This document shows, one piece after another, positions 12,172 to 28,257 of a DNA stretch of 64,000 bases. The notes beneath the pieces were generated by a model. It made no database searches, was not told the origin of the DNA, and worked only from the letters and a program-made list of their open reading frames with translations. This DNA comes from Campylorhamphus procurvoides (Eukaryota > Chordata > Aves > Passeriformes > Dendrocolaptidae): NCBI GenBank assembly GCA_013396655.1, contig WBMV01005958.1, positions 1 through 64,000 on the forward strand, written 5' to 3'. The position numbers were made by a program, and so were the translations under genes. Positions within the stretch are counted from its first letter, which is position 1. Every line of letters begins with the position of its first letter.

Positions 12172-15100
12172 TTTTTTTTAGCTTCAAACACAGAGTGTGT
12201 ATGAGCATGAAAGGGAGATTGGACATCCACATTTCAGTGTTTAGTAGGAACTGAATGTCCTCAAGGTCCTTTTATAATCACTGGAGCTAAGGCATCTGGA
12301 AAACCATTCAGGGCATCAAAACTGTCTCTGCTAAGTCATCCTCTGGAGGAGCATCTCTCTTTCCATTGCCTATACAGGGAACCAGCAGAGACCAGACTGA
12401 GTTGTTACTGGAAAGCTTCCAGTTTTCCCATTAATGTAGTCACTCAGCTCCCCTACGCAAAAACAAAAAAAAAATTGCACCCATTAGCAGTTTTAAATCC
12501 TCACCCCAGAAAGCTGTTGACACACATTCGAGTCACTCTACCACCTTCAGCCAATAAATGTGGGTGTAATTGTATTTGTGTACACTAGTTACACGTTGCT
12601 GTGGAAGTTTTGGCATGCTCATTTATACCTGCATGCCAACCATCACAGCCTGTGGCTTCATGGCTGCATATGGAAGATCACCTGTGAAGGTAACCAGAAT
12701 CTCCCTTTGGATTTTTTTGAGGTGTAAACTAAGCAGCTTAGAAGGTGGCAAATGTTGTGTGCCCAAGATGGGTATCAGTCTCTGGCGGTGACCAAGTTGT
12801 AGCCTCCTGTTTGAAACCTGGCTCACATCACCCTGAATGTTATGAAGGATGTTTCTTCCTGCCGTGCCTTCTCCAGAACAAGACGTTCCCTGCAGAGCAG
12901 CACGCTCTGAGAGGCCAGATCTGGCTACTCCCTTCCAGCACTGCAGGTAGAAAAAGATGCCTTTCACACAAAGGAAGGCATGAAAATTAGCTGGAGGCTG
13001 GCCAGAGGCAGGTGGGAACAGGCTGAGGAGATGGAGGTCTGTTTGGTTGGGTGATGTGGCTATGTAGATTCAGTGCCTAAAGTCCCTTTTGGGGAAAAAA
13101 TGACATGGAAGGAGTCATTGGCTGCAGGTAATTGAGGGGGAGTTTCCTTAAGGCTAGGTGTAGGAAAGCTTGAAAGCACGTATTTCAGCACAGTTAGAGG
13201 CTTTTCTGAAATGAAGATAAAATTTGACATGAAAAGTCTGTACACTTGGATTTCATGTTGCACTACACACCTGGAGTAGGCCCTTATCTTACCTTGACAT
13301 CAGGATGTTAGGCAATATACCACCACCTGCAACTTGCTTTGGCTCTGGTGACTGTTAATTCTTACAGCGTGGATTGAAGACATCTTTTAGAAAGTTTCCA
13401 GCTTGTTTTTTGGTCATTAGGTTGAAAAAAGGTCTGTGCACTTTGAAAAAGGTGATAATGATGAAAGTGTAGAGAAAGCTGAGAAGTTAGTTTATGGCCT
13501 TCTCTTTATTCATCCACCTGTTAAAGGATAAAAGGGCACATAATGAGGCAGAAGACTGGTACATCGAAGGCAGACAGAAATTTTCTTTGCATATAGCATG
13601 TTGCCATTCATGAGCAATATCCACATGCATAAACCTAACAGGATCCTGAAAAAGATCAGGCCTTATATAGCCTCTACACCAATTGCAATCATCAATAAAT
13701 ACATAATTAAGATTATTGAATAGGCTTCAGACTAATCCTACTTAAAGAGAACTGAAAGAAAAATCTCTCTGGGGCCAGCTGTCCCCCAAAACACATTCCA
13801 GTTAACACAACCAAGGACCGTGAGCTATTTGGACTGCCAGTTTTATCAAGTGTAATAGTCACCATGCTCCTGTGGTGGTCTGTGACTATCAGTTTGCTTA
13901 TACTGAATGCACTAACAATGTACACTGTACAGGGAGATATCTAGCTTTCTGACACTACCTGAATGACTGCTGAGTGCTCCAAGTGTACTTTAGTTATTTC
14001 TTCTACAAGTGAATTCATATTGTGCTCTACTTAGAGACACCTGGGTTGGGTCTTAGTGGAAAGGTTCAGACCTCCACTGATTCTCTACAAGTCCTGTCTA
14101 AACCAGCACAATGACAGGACTGGCTGATATTATTCCCAGAGAGTCTGGAACAGCTTCTCTGACACGGGACATATAAATGCTTTATGAGACATGTGAGTTC
14201 CCAGCAGATGCTGCCACATATCAGCTCTGCCCAGGCAGCTCCTGGCTGCCTCACAACCAGCTTTGCTTACAGGCAACTTGGCCCTACCAGCTGGCTGCCC
14301 ACATCTGTGCAGGTTGGTACCCAGTAGTAAGTCTTGCAGTTCTGCAGTCCTGGTGAGAGTTAGTGAGCCAGGGACCTCTGCACCATGTTCTGTTGTACAA
14401 CACAGGCACCCAAACACAGTCTGCTGGTGGCTGAGACCCAGGACTGAGCCTTTGAAGGACGACTAGAGATGTACTGGTACAGAAATGTCATTTCATGTGT
14501 AATGGGACCAGGTAAAGCAGCAGAGATATGGGCCCTCTGACCTGTAAACATATCATCTTTTCATTCAGGAAAAGATAAAGGAAAAGATTCTGCTCTTTCA
14601 CAGCTTCCCTTTCAGACTGAGCAACGTGAGCCACAAATCCCTCAGAGGACACTCTTAGAGGTAAAACCGCTGTGCTTGCAGTCACTGAATGTCTGAGCTG
14701 TGCATTCCTGCCCTTTCCTCCTACCCCAAACAGTGAAATGTTTGCTGGCACTGTCCAGGGATTCATCTCTTGGCATTTTAATATGCATGTGTATGATCAT
14801 CCAATTGCTACAATTACACTGTGGGAATCTTGTTTCTAAAAATACACCAATCTCTGCTGCTCTCCAGCACTAGCACGAGATAATATATCATCTTCCCTAG
14901 TTGCCAGTGACACACAGAAAGAAAGTAATCAATACAGCTGGAAATACATAAAGACAACAGCAATTATAATTACAACTAATTTCTCTTTCACTTTAAAACA
15001 TCATCTTCTAGCCTGCATTCTCACAGCTTCAGCTGTACAATGCATTAAATCATGTGCTTCCTTTTGCTACAGAGAATCCAGTTATTTTGCCTGAAAGCAT

Positions 15101-18100
15101 CTTTTCCATAGCTCGAAGAGGTAAGGTTTATTTTGGGAACCTTAAACCAGTTCCTATCCTAGCAGGTGCTCAGTTGCTATAAATCAGTGTACTTACACCA
15201 AAATCAAGAGAGATCTACCTGTTTGCATCAATCAGGTTGTGATTGCTGTATTTTGTCTGGGGAAACGTGTGCACATTATCTTTTGAATTTAAGGTGCAGC
15301 AAACTCCTTGCCAAGAAACCTGATCTTGTTCCAGCCTCTCTTCTGCATTATTTAAGTGGCAGTTGAAAGCACTGTGAGTCAGTGGAGGCTGCAAAAATAT
15401 TGATGGAATCCCATTCATTTTTACTATTGTTAAAAAAAAAATCATATATTGGGAGGATTTTGCATTACAAATAGTCCCTCTGATCCCAGAGGAGCTACTC
15501 AAGTGTACAGCATTACTCAGCCTTATCATTGTCTATTCTGTCTGCCTGGTGAGCAAAGGAGGGGACTTGGGAGCTTGAACTTCAATGTTGCATCCAGAAG
15601 TCACGGTGATGAGACATTGTGTGCAAATCAGTGCCTTCCAAATTACAGCACTGATTGCTGAGAAACGGTTGTTGCATCTCTGTTCCCCCCTCTCCCTGCC
15701 TGTAGAATAACAGCAGTAATACTAGAACTGGCAAGGGGCATTCATGAGCTAACACCGCTTTTAAACTTTGTCAGTGCTTTGCAGTTCTTCAGTGAGTGTC
15801 ACTAAATAAAGTACACCTTGGTCAATGTCTGCTGAAGACACATAAAGGTCTGAAGCTACAGAAGAGTTCCCCTGGCAGTGGGGTTTGCAGCAATGGGAGA
15901 GGACTGGCCATCTCTGAGAGAAGGCAGTGGAAATAGAGGAGAAAAATTAGGAAGCCATGTTCTGCATCCATACAACAATCCAGAGCTGCTCCCAGCTTTG
16001 CCCCTCAGAGCCTGTTTAATAGCCACTGTAGTTCATCATATCTTTCTTCTAAAAATGAGGTGTAAAAGGAACCTCTCTATCCTTGCTGCAGCCTTTGTAC
16101 TTTTGTTTTTGTTTTCCCCTGGAAATTGTAGTGAATCTGTTGCTTTCCCGACAATGTTTCTTCTCCCTAGAGCTATATTCTGTCCCTAGTACTGGTTTGG
16201 ATCTCTTCTAGACAGCCATTATCTTTCCCATTGAATAGAAAATTTCTTAGAGAGCAGCCAGGAAAGAATCCTCTTTGCCTCTTGGAGCACGCAGTGCTGG
16301 AGCAGCTACTGGAGTTTGTCATACATTACAACACTGTCAGCACTGGCTTTTCGCCCATCAAAGGGGTTTTTGGAGCCAGGCAAAGACAGAGCCACTGAAC
16401 ACTCTCAGCAACCTCCAGCATCTTCATCCATGCTTGGCCACAGGCTGCTCCACAGAAAGGAGCTTTGTTTCTCTGCTCAATTGAAGCAACACCTGCTTGT
16501 GGCCTCTGGGCACCAAGGCAGCGTGGCTCTGCAGTTGGTATCACATTGCTTAGCACAGAAATCCTCCTCTTTGCTGCTGAGATTTACTGTTCAGCTTCAG
16601 TGAAGTTTTTCTAATTAACCAGGCTTTTGTTGCAGCCTTTCAGAGTCACAGGGAAGCCCTGTCCTGCCAACCAGGAGTCAGGGTAGCTCTGGCTTGCTGT
16701 AGCTCCTGACTGTTGAAGGAGACTAGCAGGTCTGCTGGGAAGAGAGCTGTGAAAGATACATCCTTCTCAGGGCCTTTCACAGCATGACCCCTCCTGGCAT
16801 CACAGCCCTGGTCTAGCAAGGCACCAATGAGGAAATTAAAGCCTCAAAACCTGAACAGGATGAGAAATGTGTAGCTTTTGAAGAATGCTGGAGGTGACAT
16901 GATGTTTCAGAGCCAGCCTCTATTCTTAGAAAAGTGGCGAAAGTTGTAATTTAAAAATAAGATCCAGTGCAGAGCTAGCAAAGAGTCATATTCATGGTAT
17001 TTCTGGGAGTAAATCCCTTTGGCTTGACTTGAAGCTCAGAAATATTCCACCAAAATAAGGCCCAGCTGTGAGGTGTCCATAGTACTGATCTGAATGGGAG
17101 AGAAGTACATATGGCACACGCCACATCAGGTGCTTTCCCTTCCCCTCAGACTCATGACTGTAGTTTACTCAGTATTACAGGTCAAACGAGAGCTTTCCAA
17201 GGTCCTCTGTAGGAGTTAGCCCATGCAAGTGGTGCCATTTGATGTATCTATCCCTCCTCCTGAAAATTGCCCCAGGCACTTCTGCAGCTGCTGTGGTTCT
17301 GCTGTCCGGTGGGGAATAGCTGCTGCTTTTATACCATTCACAGCCATTTCTAGTTTGCATCGAGGTTACCCAAATGCTGTGTTTTATCTCAGAATCTCTA
17401 GATGTCAACACATCCCCTCTTAGGGTCATGTGTAGTAAACAAAGGGCCCATCTCTGGCTGGTTTTGAGCAGGGGTGGCTGCAGATTTATGATCATGAGTT
17501 AGAGGTAGGATGAACTTCATGTGAAGCATCTGAATCATAGTCAATTTATTGGGATAAAACCCACAGAACTAGCAGTATTCAATTCCTGTTCATCTGCTGC
17601 TTTAGTGCTATTTGAATTTTGAGGTTTCCCTCAGAAACCTCACTTGTTATTTACAGCCACAACTGCATGGATGGCATAATCCCTTCCCACTTGGGTCATA
17701 CAGAATTTTTCCAGTAACTTTAACTGAAAGAAGCTGAGACTTTGTAGTTTCCTCTTGCATGTAATCAGGCCGGTGTGAACTTTAGTTAAGATGATGCCAG
17801 CAAGTGAAACACTGGATAATAATTTGCATCTGGAGCTGGTGTTGGTTTTACTCACCATGTAACACTTGCCTATGAATCCAGTCCCACCAGAGTAGGCTGA
17901 AACATGTCTGAGTTACACTGCTGTTTTATCCTGTGAAAAAGTGATCAGCAACTGGTGTCTCATGGCCTGGCCATGAGATCTGAGTTGTACCTGTTAATTC
18001 CTGAGGCTTACACTGCCCAGTGATGTCAGCAGGAGTCTTGCAAGAGTCAGCAAGCTGTTCTTTCCTCTAATGGAGTTATTTGATTGTTCTGTACAGTGCA

Positions 18101-18639
18101 TGTAAACTGTAAAGCAGTTTTACACAAGCTGTTATCCACAGCTGCACATCCCATTCTAAAGTTTCACACTACAGTTTTATGAGGGGAAAGAGTTAGCTAC
18201 ATCTGGAAAACAGACAGAAGGTAAAAAAAGCCAGAAGTTAAAGTCAAGAGGGTATGTAATGAGCATTAATAGTTCAGACAGAACAACCTCGTGAAGATTT
18301 CATGTTTTATTGTTATTAAAAGTTCATTATGAAACCAGCACAACACATAAAAATAGATCTGTGGTGAATGGTACATATTAATGTTATTGCCCAATCATTT
18401 TGTGCACAATCTCACTTTTTAAAATCAGAAGGTAACAAGTACAAGACATTTCATCAGGGAACTGTGAAACCAGTGTTCCAGCAGCAGAGAGAGGCTGTGC
18501 TTCCTGTTGACTCTACCCAATGTATAATGCAGTCAGAAATAGTCCTCTATTCACACTTAAAAATAAACTCAGTTTTAGAGTATGCCCCAGCTGAAAATAA
18601 CTGGAGAGTGAGTGCTAGAAATAACCCTTTTCTTAGGGA

Positions 18640-18700
18640 CCTATTTCCATGAAAGTCAAAGGGATTTTTGCCATGGATTTTAAAAGCAGCAGGACATGGT
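18640..18700. repeat. Degraded copy of an old interspersed repeat
   Basis: The segment 'gggatttttgccatggattt' followed by 'agcagcagg' aligns base by base, with scattered changes, to the segment near 23395-23440. Both resemble a widespread ancient amniote/sauropsid repeat with the core 'gggagttttgccattgact'. The element name is not certain. Confidence 0.35.
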
Positions 18701-20892
18701 TATTTGTTGACAGACAGATGGAGAGGCCTAGCAATAGGAGATAGGGAGGACCTGTGGTAGAGTAGGAGTTTATTATTTAGATTTTGCACATGCTGCTGAA
18801 TCTCCTTGTTGTAGTAATTGCCTGTGTTCATGACAGCAGTGATTGCTGGGAGGAGCTGGGAGGGTGTATCAAAGCCAGATAGGGCGTCTGCAGCTCATTT
18901 TTCCTCCCTGTTTGGGTTGGCCTTGGTTCTAACCCTGCACACCATTCATTGCAAAGTGACTTTCACCTGTACGCTTTCTGATCCACGTGGTAAAAATCAG
19001 AACAATACCCACGATTACACAAAAACCTCACAAGGTCATTTACTGTTCCTAGACTGCTGTAAGCTTTTCTTCCCAATTTCTGTGCTGATCACAGCACACA
19101 TTTGGGGCTGCCCTCAGCCTGATTCTTGTACTTTACACTGTCATATCACTTCCAGGGGTGCTGGGAGGTTGCTAAGTGTCTCAGCAGGGCTGTGGTTCTG
19201 CAGTTTTCTGCCTGGAAAGGTCTCTGTGAGCAGCCTCGGTGCAGAAAACAGTGCTGGAGTTTTCTGTGGGCAGCACTTCTTGTGTACAGGAGGCAAAACA
19301 AGCCCCACATCAGATACCTGCTGCTTGAATGTCTGTGGGGAAAAAATACCCTAGTGGCATGGCTACTCCTAAATTTTCCTATTAGTTATTTGGGAGCCTC
19401 TCTTACATCAGGCAAGTAGGAACATGAGCCCATTCATGCCTTCTAAGCTTGTAAGTAGTGCTATTTTTTTGCCATGTGTCCTGCTAGGGGGTCACAGAAA
19501 GCAGCAAATAAAAATGTGGCAAAAGCCCACCCCTGGGAAGCTGTTCCTGTATCTCCACAGCCTGTGCTCTTGTCTGGCTCTGAATGCCCTCTGAACTCCT
19601 GCTCTGTTAGGGCTACACCACCTCGTGCTACCCCAACCCTACCCCTAAGCTGGGGAGTGCTGTGGCTACTCTGGACTTGTTTCCTCCATAGTGAACAGTT
19701 TCAAATCCGAAGATAAAAATCTCAGCCCTGCTCCCTACATGAAAATCTCTGGGCTTCAGTCTCAGCCTCACAGCAGGAGAGTGACAAGGGTGGAAAGCTG
19801 GCACAGCAGAATGGTGAATCAGGCTCTCCCTTTGGTTTTCAGGCTGTTTACTCAAAGCAGCCCTTGAGAAAGATGCAAGGCCTCAGCAGATGTCACATTC
19901 AACTGGTTTAGCAATATTACGCCTATTTCTGCTTAAACTAATCAAGGAGGGGAGGGAGAATATAATATGTTAGTGCAAGTTCTCATAGACAACATATGAA
20001 TATTTAGTACAAAATGTTCTTTCAAGGTGGGGCAAACATTTCTGATTGTGACACAAAAAGAAGGTATTTTGTAACGTTTTTAACAACTTGCCTGTGAAAA
20101 AGCGTTTATGTGAAATGTGTTTAGACACAGACTACCTCACATGACACTGAAATATTTCAAGGCTCTTTCTGAGTAGGCAATAACCTAGTTTTGTTTTGTT
20201 TTTTTTTAAATCAAATCAGCTTTATGACAGCCAATCCCAAACAAAACTAAATAATTTGGTTGTGATTTTTTTGGGTTTTTTTTCCTCTGGAAAAAATAAA
20301 GCTTTGTGAGGGTTAGTGATTCCACCGCAAATAGGTTTTACCCGTTCAAGGCATTTTTCATTCCAGAATCAACTTCCTCATTCAGAGGAAACCATAGAAA
20401 TATTCAGCTAATAAATTTTAGCATAAGATTTCAAAAGTTGGTTTACATACTCCTGAAGTCCTGAAGAATTGCAGCTTCCAAGAAACTCACAGACTATTTG
20501 TCCCTACTGAAAAACATTTTGTAAACCTGGCCCAGTTTGGAAACAGTCTTTATTTCAGGTCTATTAGAGCTTATATCCAAAATGAAGACCTGAATAGTCC
20601 TTAAGCTGTGGAGACCTAAAAATTCAGGTATAAATTTTGCATCAGTGTCTCACATCCTAAACATTTGGATTTGTCTCAGGGTCCAACCGAGCAGAAAAAA
20701 TTAAGGCCTCAGTTTCCTCTGACTTACACTGCACATGCAAGTGTTCTGCAGTTGCTTCTTAACAGGATCAGCCAGTGTAAGCCAAGCACCTGTGGAACAG
20801 CCCTTGGTGACACAGGTATCATCCTTCTTTCACCTGCCATGGCCTGGCAGTGCCCAAGAGCAAAAGAAAAATAAAAAGGCTTTCAAGCAGGT

Positions 20893-20915
20893 GATAGACA
20901 GATAGATAGATAGAT
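20893..20915. repeat. (GATA)n microsatellite
   Basis: Imperfect GATA units with one GACA variant, five to six units in all. Confidence 0.8.
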
Positions 20916-21657
20916 GTGGAAGCCTTAACTGTGACTTTTTACCCTTTCCTGAGCTCTCAGCCAAACCATAACCTCACAGTAGAGCATTCACAGCCCTTCT
21001 TGCCTTGAAGCCTGGCTCAGAAACAACAATGGAGCAGGATCAGGTGGTGGGTGCCGTAGTTGGTGGAGTTATGCAGAGGCAAAACCAGAATCAGGGTAAA
21101 AAAGGCATTTTCCCCAGAGAGAAAACTTGTAGAGCAAGGACAAATGGGAGTGTCCAGCACAGCAGGTGGGAAGAGGAGCAAGGCAGTATCACCAGGCCCT
21201 TGCTCCCACTGATCAGAGATGCCACTGACACATCAGTTCACCTCAGCATCCCTGGTGTAGGCACTGTGCTGTGCCAAGCCCTGCAGGAGAGCTGAAGTGT
21301 GAGGGCTGTGTAAATTCAAGGCAGCCAAATTGCTTTTTCTGGGATACAGTAAAGGCATGGGACGGGAAACATCTACTGGTGTGCTGTCAGGGAGATTCCC
21401 TTTGGGTTTGTGCTACTGTAGGGTCATGGTGCTACTTACTCTCTCCAGCCTCCTACTTCTGGCCTCAGGCACTGGCCCTGCGTCAGCAAAACTGGCTTTA
21501 GGTACCCACTTGGGAGAAAGCACTAGGCACAGAGGGTGCTAAATTTCTCTCCAAACAGAATTCATCTTCTGCCTGCATCAGCTTTGGAACCACAGGGCAT
21601 TTCCAAGCTGGAGAAAAATCCAAAACACCTCATGTAGAAGCACCTTTCCCTTGGATT

Positions 21658-21663
21658 TTTATT
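21658..21663 (-). terminator. LGALSL: Polyadenylation signal AATAAA, probable distal LGALSL site
   Basis: The plus strand reads tttatt, which is AATAAA on the gene strand, in an AT-rich context about 2.2 kb after the stop codon. It is the best candidate for the main 3' end because sequence character changes beyond it. Confidence 0.5.
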
Positions 21664-22225
21664 ATCATAATTTTTAAGAATATATTTTGTACCGAAACAC
21701 TGTCAGCATTCTTTATACAATGGAAAATGACACAGTCATCATGTATTATGTAAAAGAGTAAAAACAGAGCAAGACAGGAACATTTCAATTCAATCTGGAG
21801 TACAAACACAATCTGATGTAAAGCTTAAAAGCCACACACCAGATAAAAAGATCACCTGGAAAACAAGTTCTCTCTTAATTTGGAAGTAGGAAGAAAAGTC
21901 AGGGAATGTCAAATGTTAAGGCTAAAAACTGAATTTTTAACTTGTATTTTATAGTGGCAGCATGATTCTTAATTTGTCTGGAGCAGGAGCAACAACCCCC
22001 CAGCTTTACAAAGAGATTTGCACTTGCATGAAATAAGAATCAGGCTTGTATGCTCAGAGGACTCTGATTGACCTCAACAGGCTTTGGACTAGAGCCACAG
22101 TTGGAATTTCAGCTTGCAGTCTAAGGCTTCTTAACTGCAGGCCAAATTAGCACAAAATGAGGCTTTGCATTGGCATTCTATTCTTAACTTTGGATATTCC
22201 AGTTCTGGTGGCTTTAAACCACAAT

Positions 22226-22231
22226 TTTATT
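22226..22231 (-). terminator. LGALSL: Polyadenylation signal AATAAA, possible proximal LGALSL site
   Basis: A second minus-strand AATAAA (plus strand 'ttttattgcagg') about 1.65 kb after the stop codon. It could give a shorter mRNA. Confidence 0.35.
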
Positions 22232-23329
22232 GCAGGTTTAACATAGTTCAGTTCGTGAGATTCTTCTCTCTCTCTCTCTTTTTTTTTTTTAAATACTGTG
22301 CTACAAAGGATGTTTTTATAGTCTGTTTTAGTCCCTATATGACATGTTTTCAAAATTGCCTAAATGTATGTTTATATCATAACTACTCAGAAAGACCTAC
22401 TATAGTCCATTGTGAGCAGCCAAGGAAAAAAGTGTATTTAGTCCTCAAGAAGTCAAGAAAAGTGGCCGTGTTCATTTATAGTGTAGCACAATGACTGTGT
22501 TTATACAGCTATACCTACTATTTTAAAAGCTACTTGAAAAGTTATTAATCATATGCAGTAGCTGATTTTCAAGCACTAATAACTTGGCTGTCTAGACAAG
22601 TTTTAATTGTCATATCAAAGGCCGAATGTGTTCTCAAACAAGGGTAAAGAATCTCCCATCTCCCTTGGAAAGAGGCTGGTTCTCTTTCTGAACTTAGAGA
22701 TGGCCAAATTTAACTTTTTCTCAGGTTATAAAAGCATAGTTAAACCTAAAATTTACTGCTTAAGTTTTTTAAAATGGATCGACTTCAACTCAAACCTATC
22801 CTGTGCAGCGAAGTTAGTAAGCCCTGAAAAACAGATTCTAGTGAATATGCAGAGTTCCCCCCACCAACTACCATGCCCACGTCTTCCCAGGGCCTAGAGG
22901 GCTCCATTAAAATGTAACTAAGTGTTTGATAGGAAACAAGGTTTTTCAAGAACGATATGTAAAGTTTACCCAAAGAACCTCAAGACATTTTGTACATTCA
23001 AAATGTTTACACTTTGCTTTTCTTAACTGCCAGTAAGATTGTTCATTTTTACTAATAATACATACAATGAGTATAAATAAATAAACTACAGATAAGCTTT
23101 AAAAATTGTATTAACAATACATTGTGCAAAAACTCATAACGACCTACATTCTATGCAAATACCCTGACTAAAATACACAGGCTGTGTCTGCACACCCTCA
23201 GTCAGTTTTTGCACAGCCCTTGGGGCCAAACCAGCCACTGGGAGCAATCAGCAAAATTCCACTACAAGCTGTAGAGGTAATGCTGATTGACACCAGCAAA
23301 ACAGCAGGCCCCAAGGTGTGTGCAAAAAT

Positions 23330-23467
23330 GCCATAGAAATCAGTGGGAATTGTGCTTGACTAAGGACTAGACAGTTTGATTGTACCCCGTTAAAGTGAGT
23401 GGGAGTTTTGCCATTGATTTCCATGGAACCAGGCTCAGGCCCCGGGTAAGGACATCAGCACGTGGCC
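23330..23467. repeat. Two adjacent copies of an old interspersed repeat in the LGALSL 3' UTR
   Basis: 'gaaatcagtgggaattgtgc' followed by 'ttgactaaggac', and then 'gtgggagttttgccattgat' followed by 'gggtaaggacatcagcacg' and 'tggccc', are two variants of one motif. The motif is a 'tcaatgggagttttgcc' core with 'gagtaaggactgcag' and 'tttggccc'. I recognise it as common in reptile and bird genomes but cannot name the family with certainty. Confidence 0.5.
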
Positions 23468-23875
23468 CTATGTTGTGCTACACTACTCCACTTCAGTGCA
23501 GAAACAATATTTGCAAAAGAAAAACTTGGTTTTGTTGTCACTACTGTTCAGTGACCGCTTTTAGTGCTGCATTTCAGAAACTGCATTTCTGTGAGATTTG
23601 AAACAAGACTGCAAGTCTTTCTGAATCCATTCCAATTTGATTATCCAGCACAGGTGGGCTATTTTGATCCAAGAAAAACAGCTGAATGTCTATTAACCAA
23701 CAGTGCTCTTCATTAGGATAAGAAACAGCCCAATTCATCGGCACAGGAGTGAAGAACTGCATGCGGAAAAGGAACAGGGCAGCCTTCCTACCATAGCTGT
23801 GTCCAGAGCTGGCTGTCACTGCTCCAAACGGACGATGGCACCTGAGCTGGTTTGGAATCTGCAGTCCTAACAAGC

Positions 23876-27438
<3,563 letters not shown>

Positions 27439-27515
27439 TCAGCTCAGCCGGGGTGGGGGAGAGCGGGGAGTAAAGGGGGTAAAAAAATAAAATACACTCC
27501 TTCCCCCCCTCCCCC

Positions 27516-27851
27516 NNNNNNNNNNNNNNNNNNNNNNNNNNNNNNNNNNNNNNNNNNNNNNNNNNNNNNNNNNNNNNNNNNNNNNNNNNNNNNNNNNNNN
27601 NNNNNNNNNNNNNNNNNNNNNNNNNNNNNNNNNNNNNNNNNNNNNNNNNNNNNNNNNNNNNNNNNNNNNNNNNNNNNNNNNNNNNNNNNNNNNNNNNNNN
27701 NNNNNNNNNNNNNNNNNNNNNNNNNNNNNNNNNNNNNNNNNNNNNNNNNNNNNNNNNNNNNNNNNNNNNNNNNNNNNNNNNNNNNNNNNNNNNNNNNNNN
27801 NNNNNNNNNNNNNNNNNNNNNNNNNNNNNNNNNNNNNNNNNNNNNNNNNNN
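27516..27851. other. Assembly gap (336 N)
   Basis: A run of unknown bases flanked by C-rich sequence on the left ('ttccccccctccccc') and GC-rich sequence on the right. Loss of GC-rich first exons is common in short-read bird assemblies. LGALSL coding exon 1 probably lies here. The gap length may be an estimate. Confidence 0.98.
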
Positions 27852-28257
27852 CCGAGCCGGTGCAGAAGTAGGAAGGCGAGGAGGAGGAGGAGGATGAGGA
27901 GGGGAGGTGTCCGGCTGGCCGTGCCTCGCCCGGCGGGGAGCCCAGCCCTTGGCCTGAGGGGGAGCCGGGCAGGGCGGGGCGGTGCTGGAGGTGCTGGCGG
28001 TGCCTGCGGCCCTAGGGGGCATCGCGGGTCCCGCAGCCTCACCTGGGGCGGCCGGGGATGGAGCCCCCGTGACACAGCGAGAGCCTCTCTGTGTCAGCCT
28101 GGCCCCCCGGGCGGAGCACAGGTGACTGCCCTTCTCCCCTCGGCCCCTCCGACATGAACCCCCCGGGCCCCGGGGCGGGGACCCTCGGAGGGGTCTGTGG
28201 GCAGCCCAGCACCCCCGGCGGCCCTGCGGGGAGCGGGGAGGGCATAAGGCCGTGGGG

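Larger units (their letters stand above)
11263..21639. other. Intergenic, no gene seen
   Basis: No exon can be supported on either strand. The stretch contains an AT microsatellite at 12156-12171, a GATA tract at 20893-20915, a near-perfect palindrome at 17958-17978, a degraded old repeat near 18650 and a minus-strand AATAAA at 18306-18311. LGALSL would read into this region if the nearer polyadenylation site were skipped. Open frames up to 178 codons (18818-19354) lack coding character. Confidence 0.55.
21640..23875 (-). other. LGALSL: LGALSL 3' untranslated region (predicted)
   Basis: The minus-strand sequence after the LGALSL stop codon is long, AT-rich and free of splice-flanked coding blocks. 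A minus-strand AATAAA lies at 21658-21663, inside a very AT-rich stretch typical of a vertebrate mRNA end, and another at 22226-22231. Cleavage would fall about 15-20 bases beyond the signal, near 21640. The length of about 2.2 kb is inferred from the signal and not from transcript data. The region contains old repeat copies at 23330-23467. Confidence 0.55.

Noticed and set aside
18818..19354. Open frame of 178 codons on the plus strand
   Set aside because: No recognisable family, no splice or promoter context, and residue make-up as expected for translated non-coding DNA.
1..21600. AFTPH or another neighbour of LGALSL in the left part
   Set aside because: Synteny suggests AFTPH to the left, but I found no exon resembling it. 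It probably lies beyond the window.
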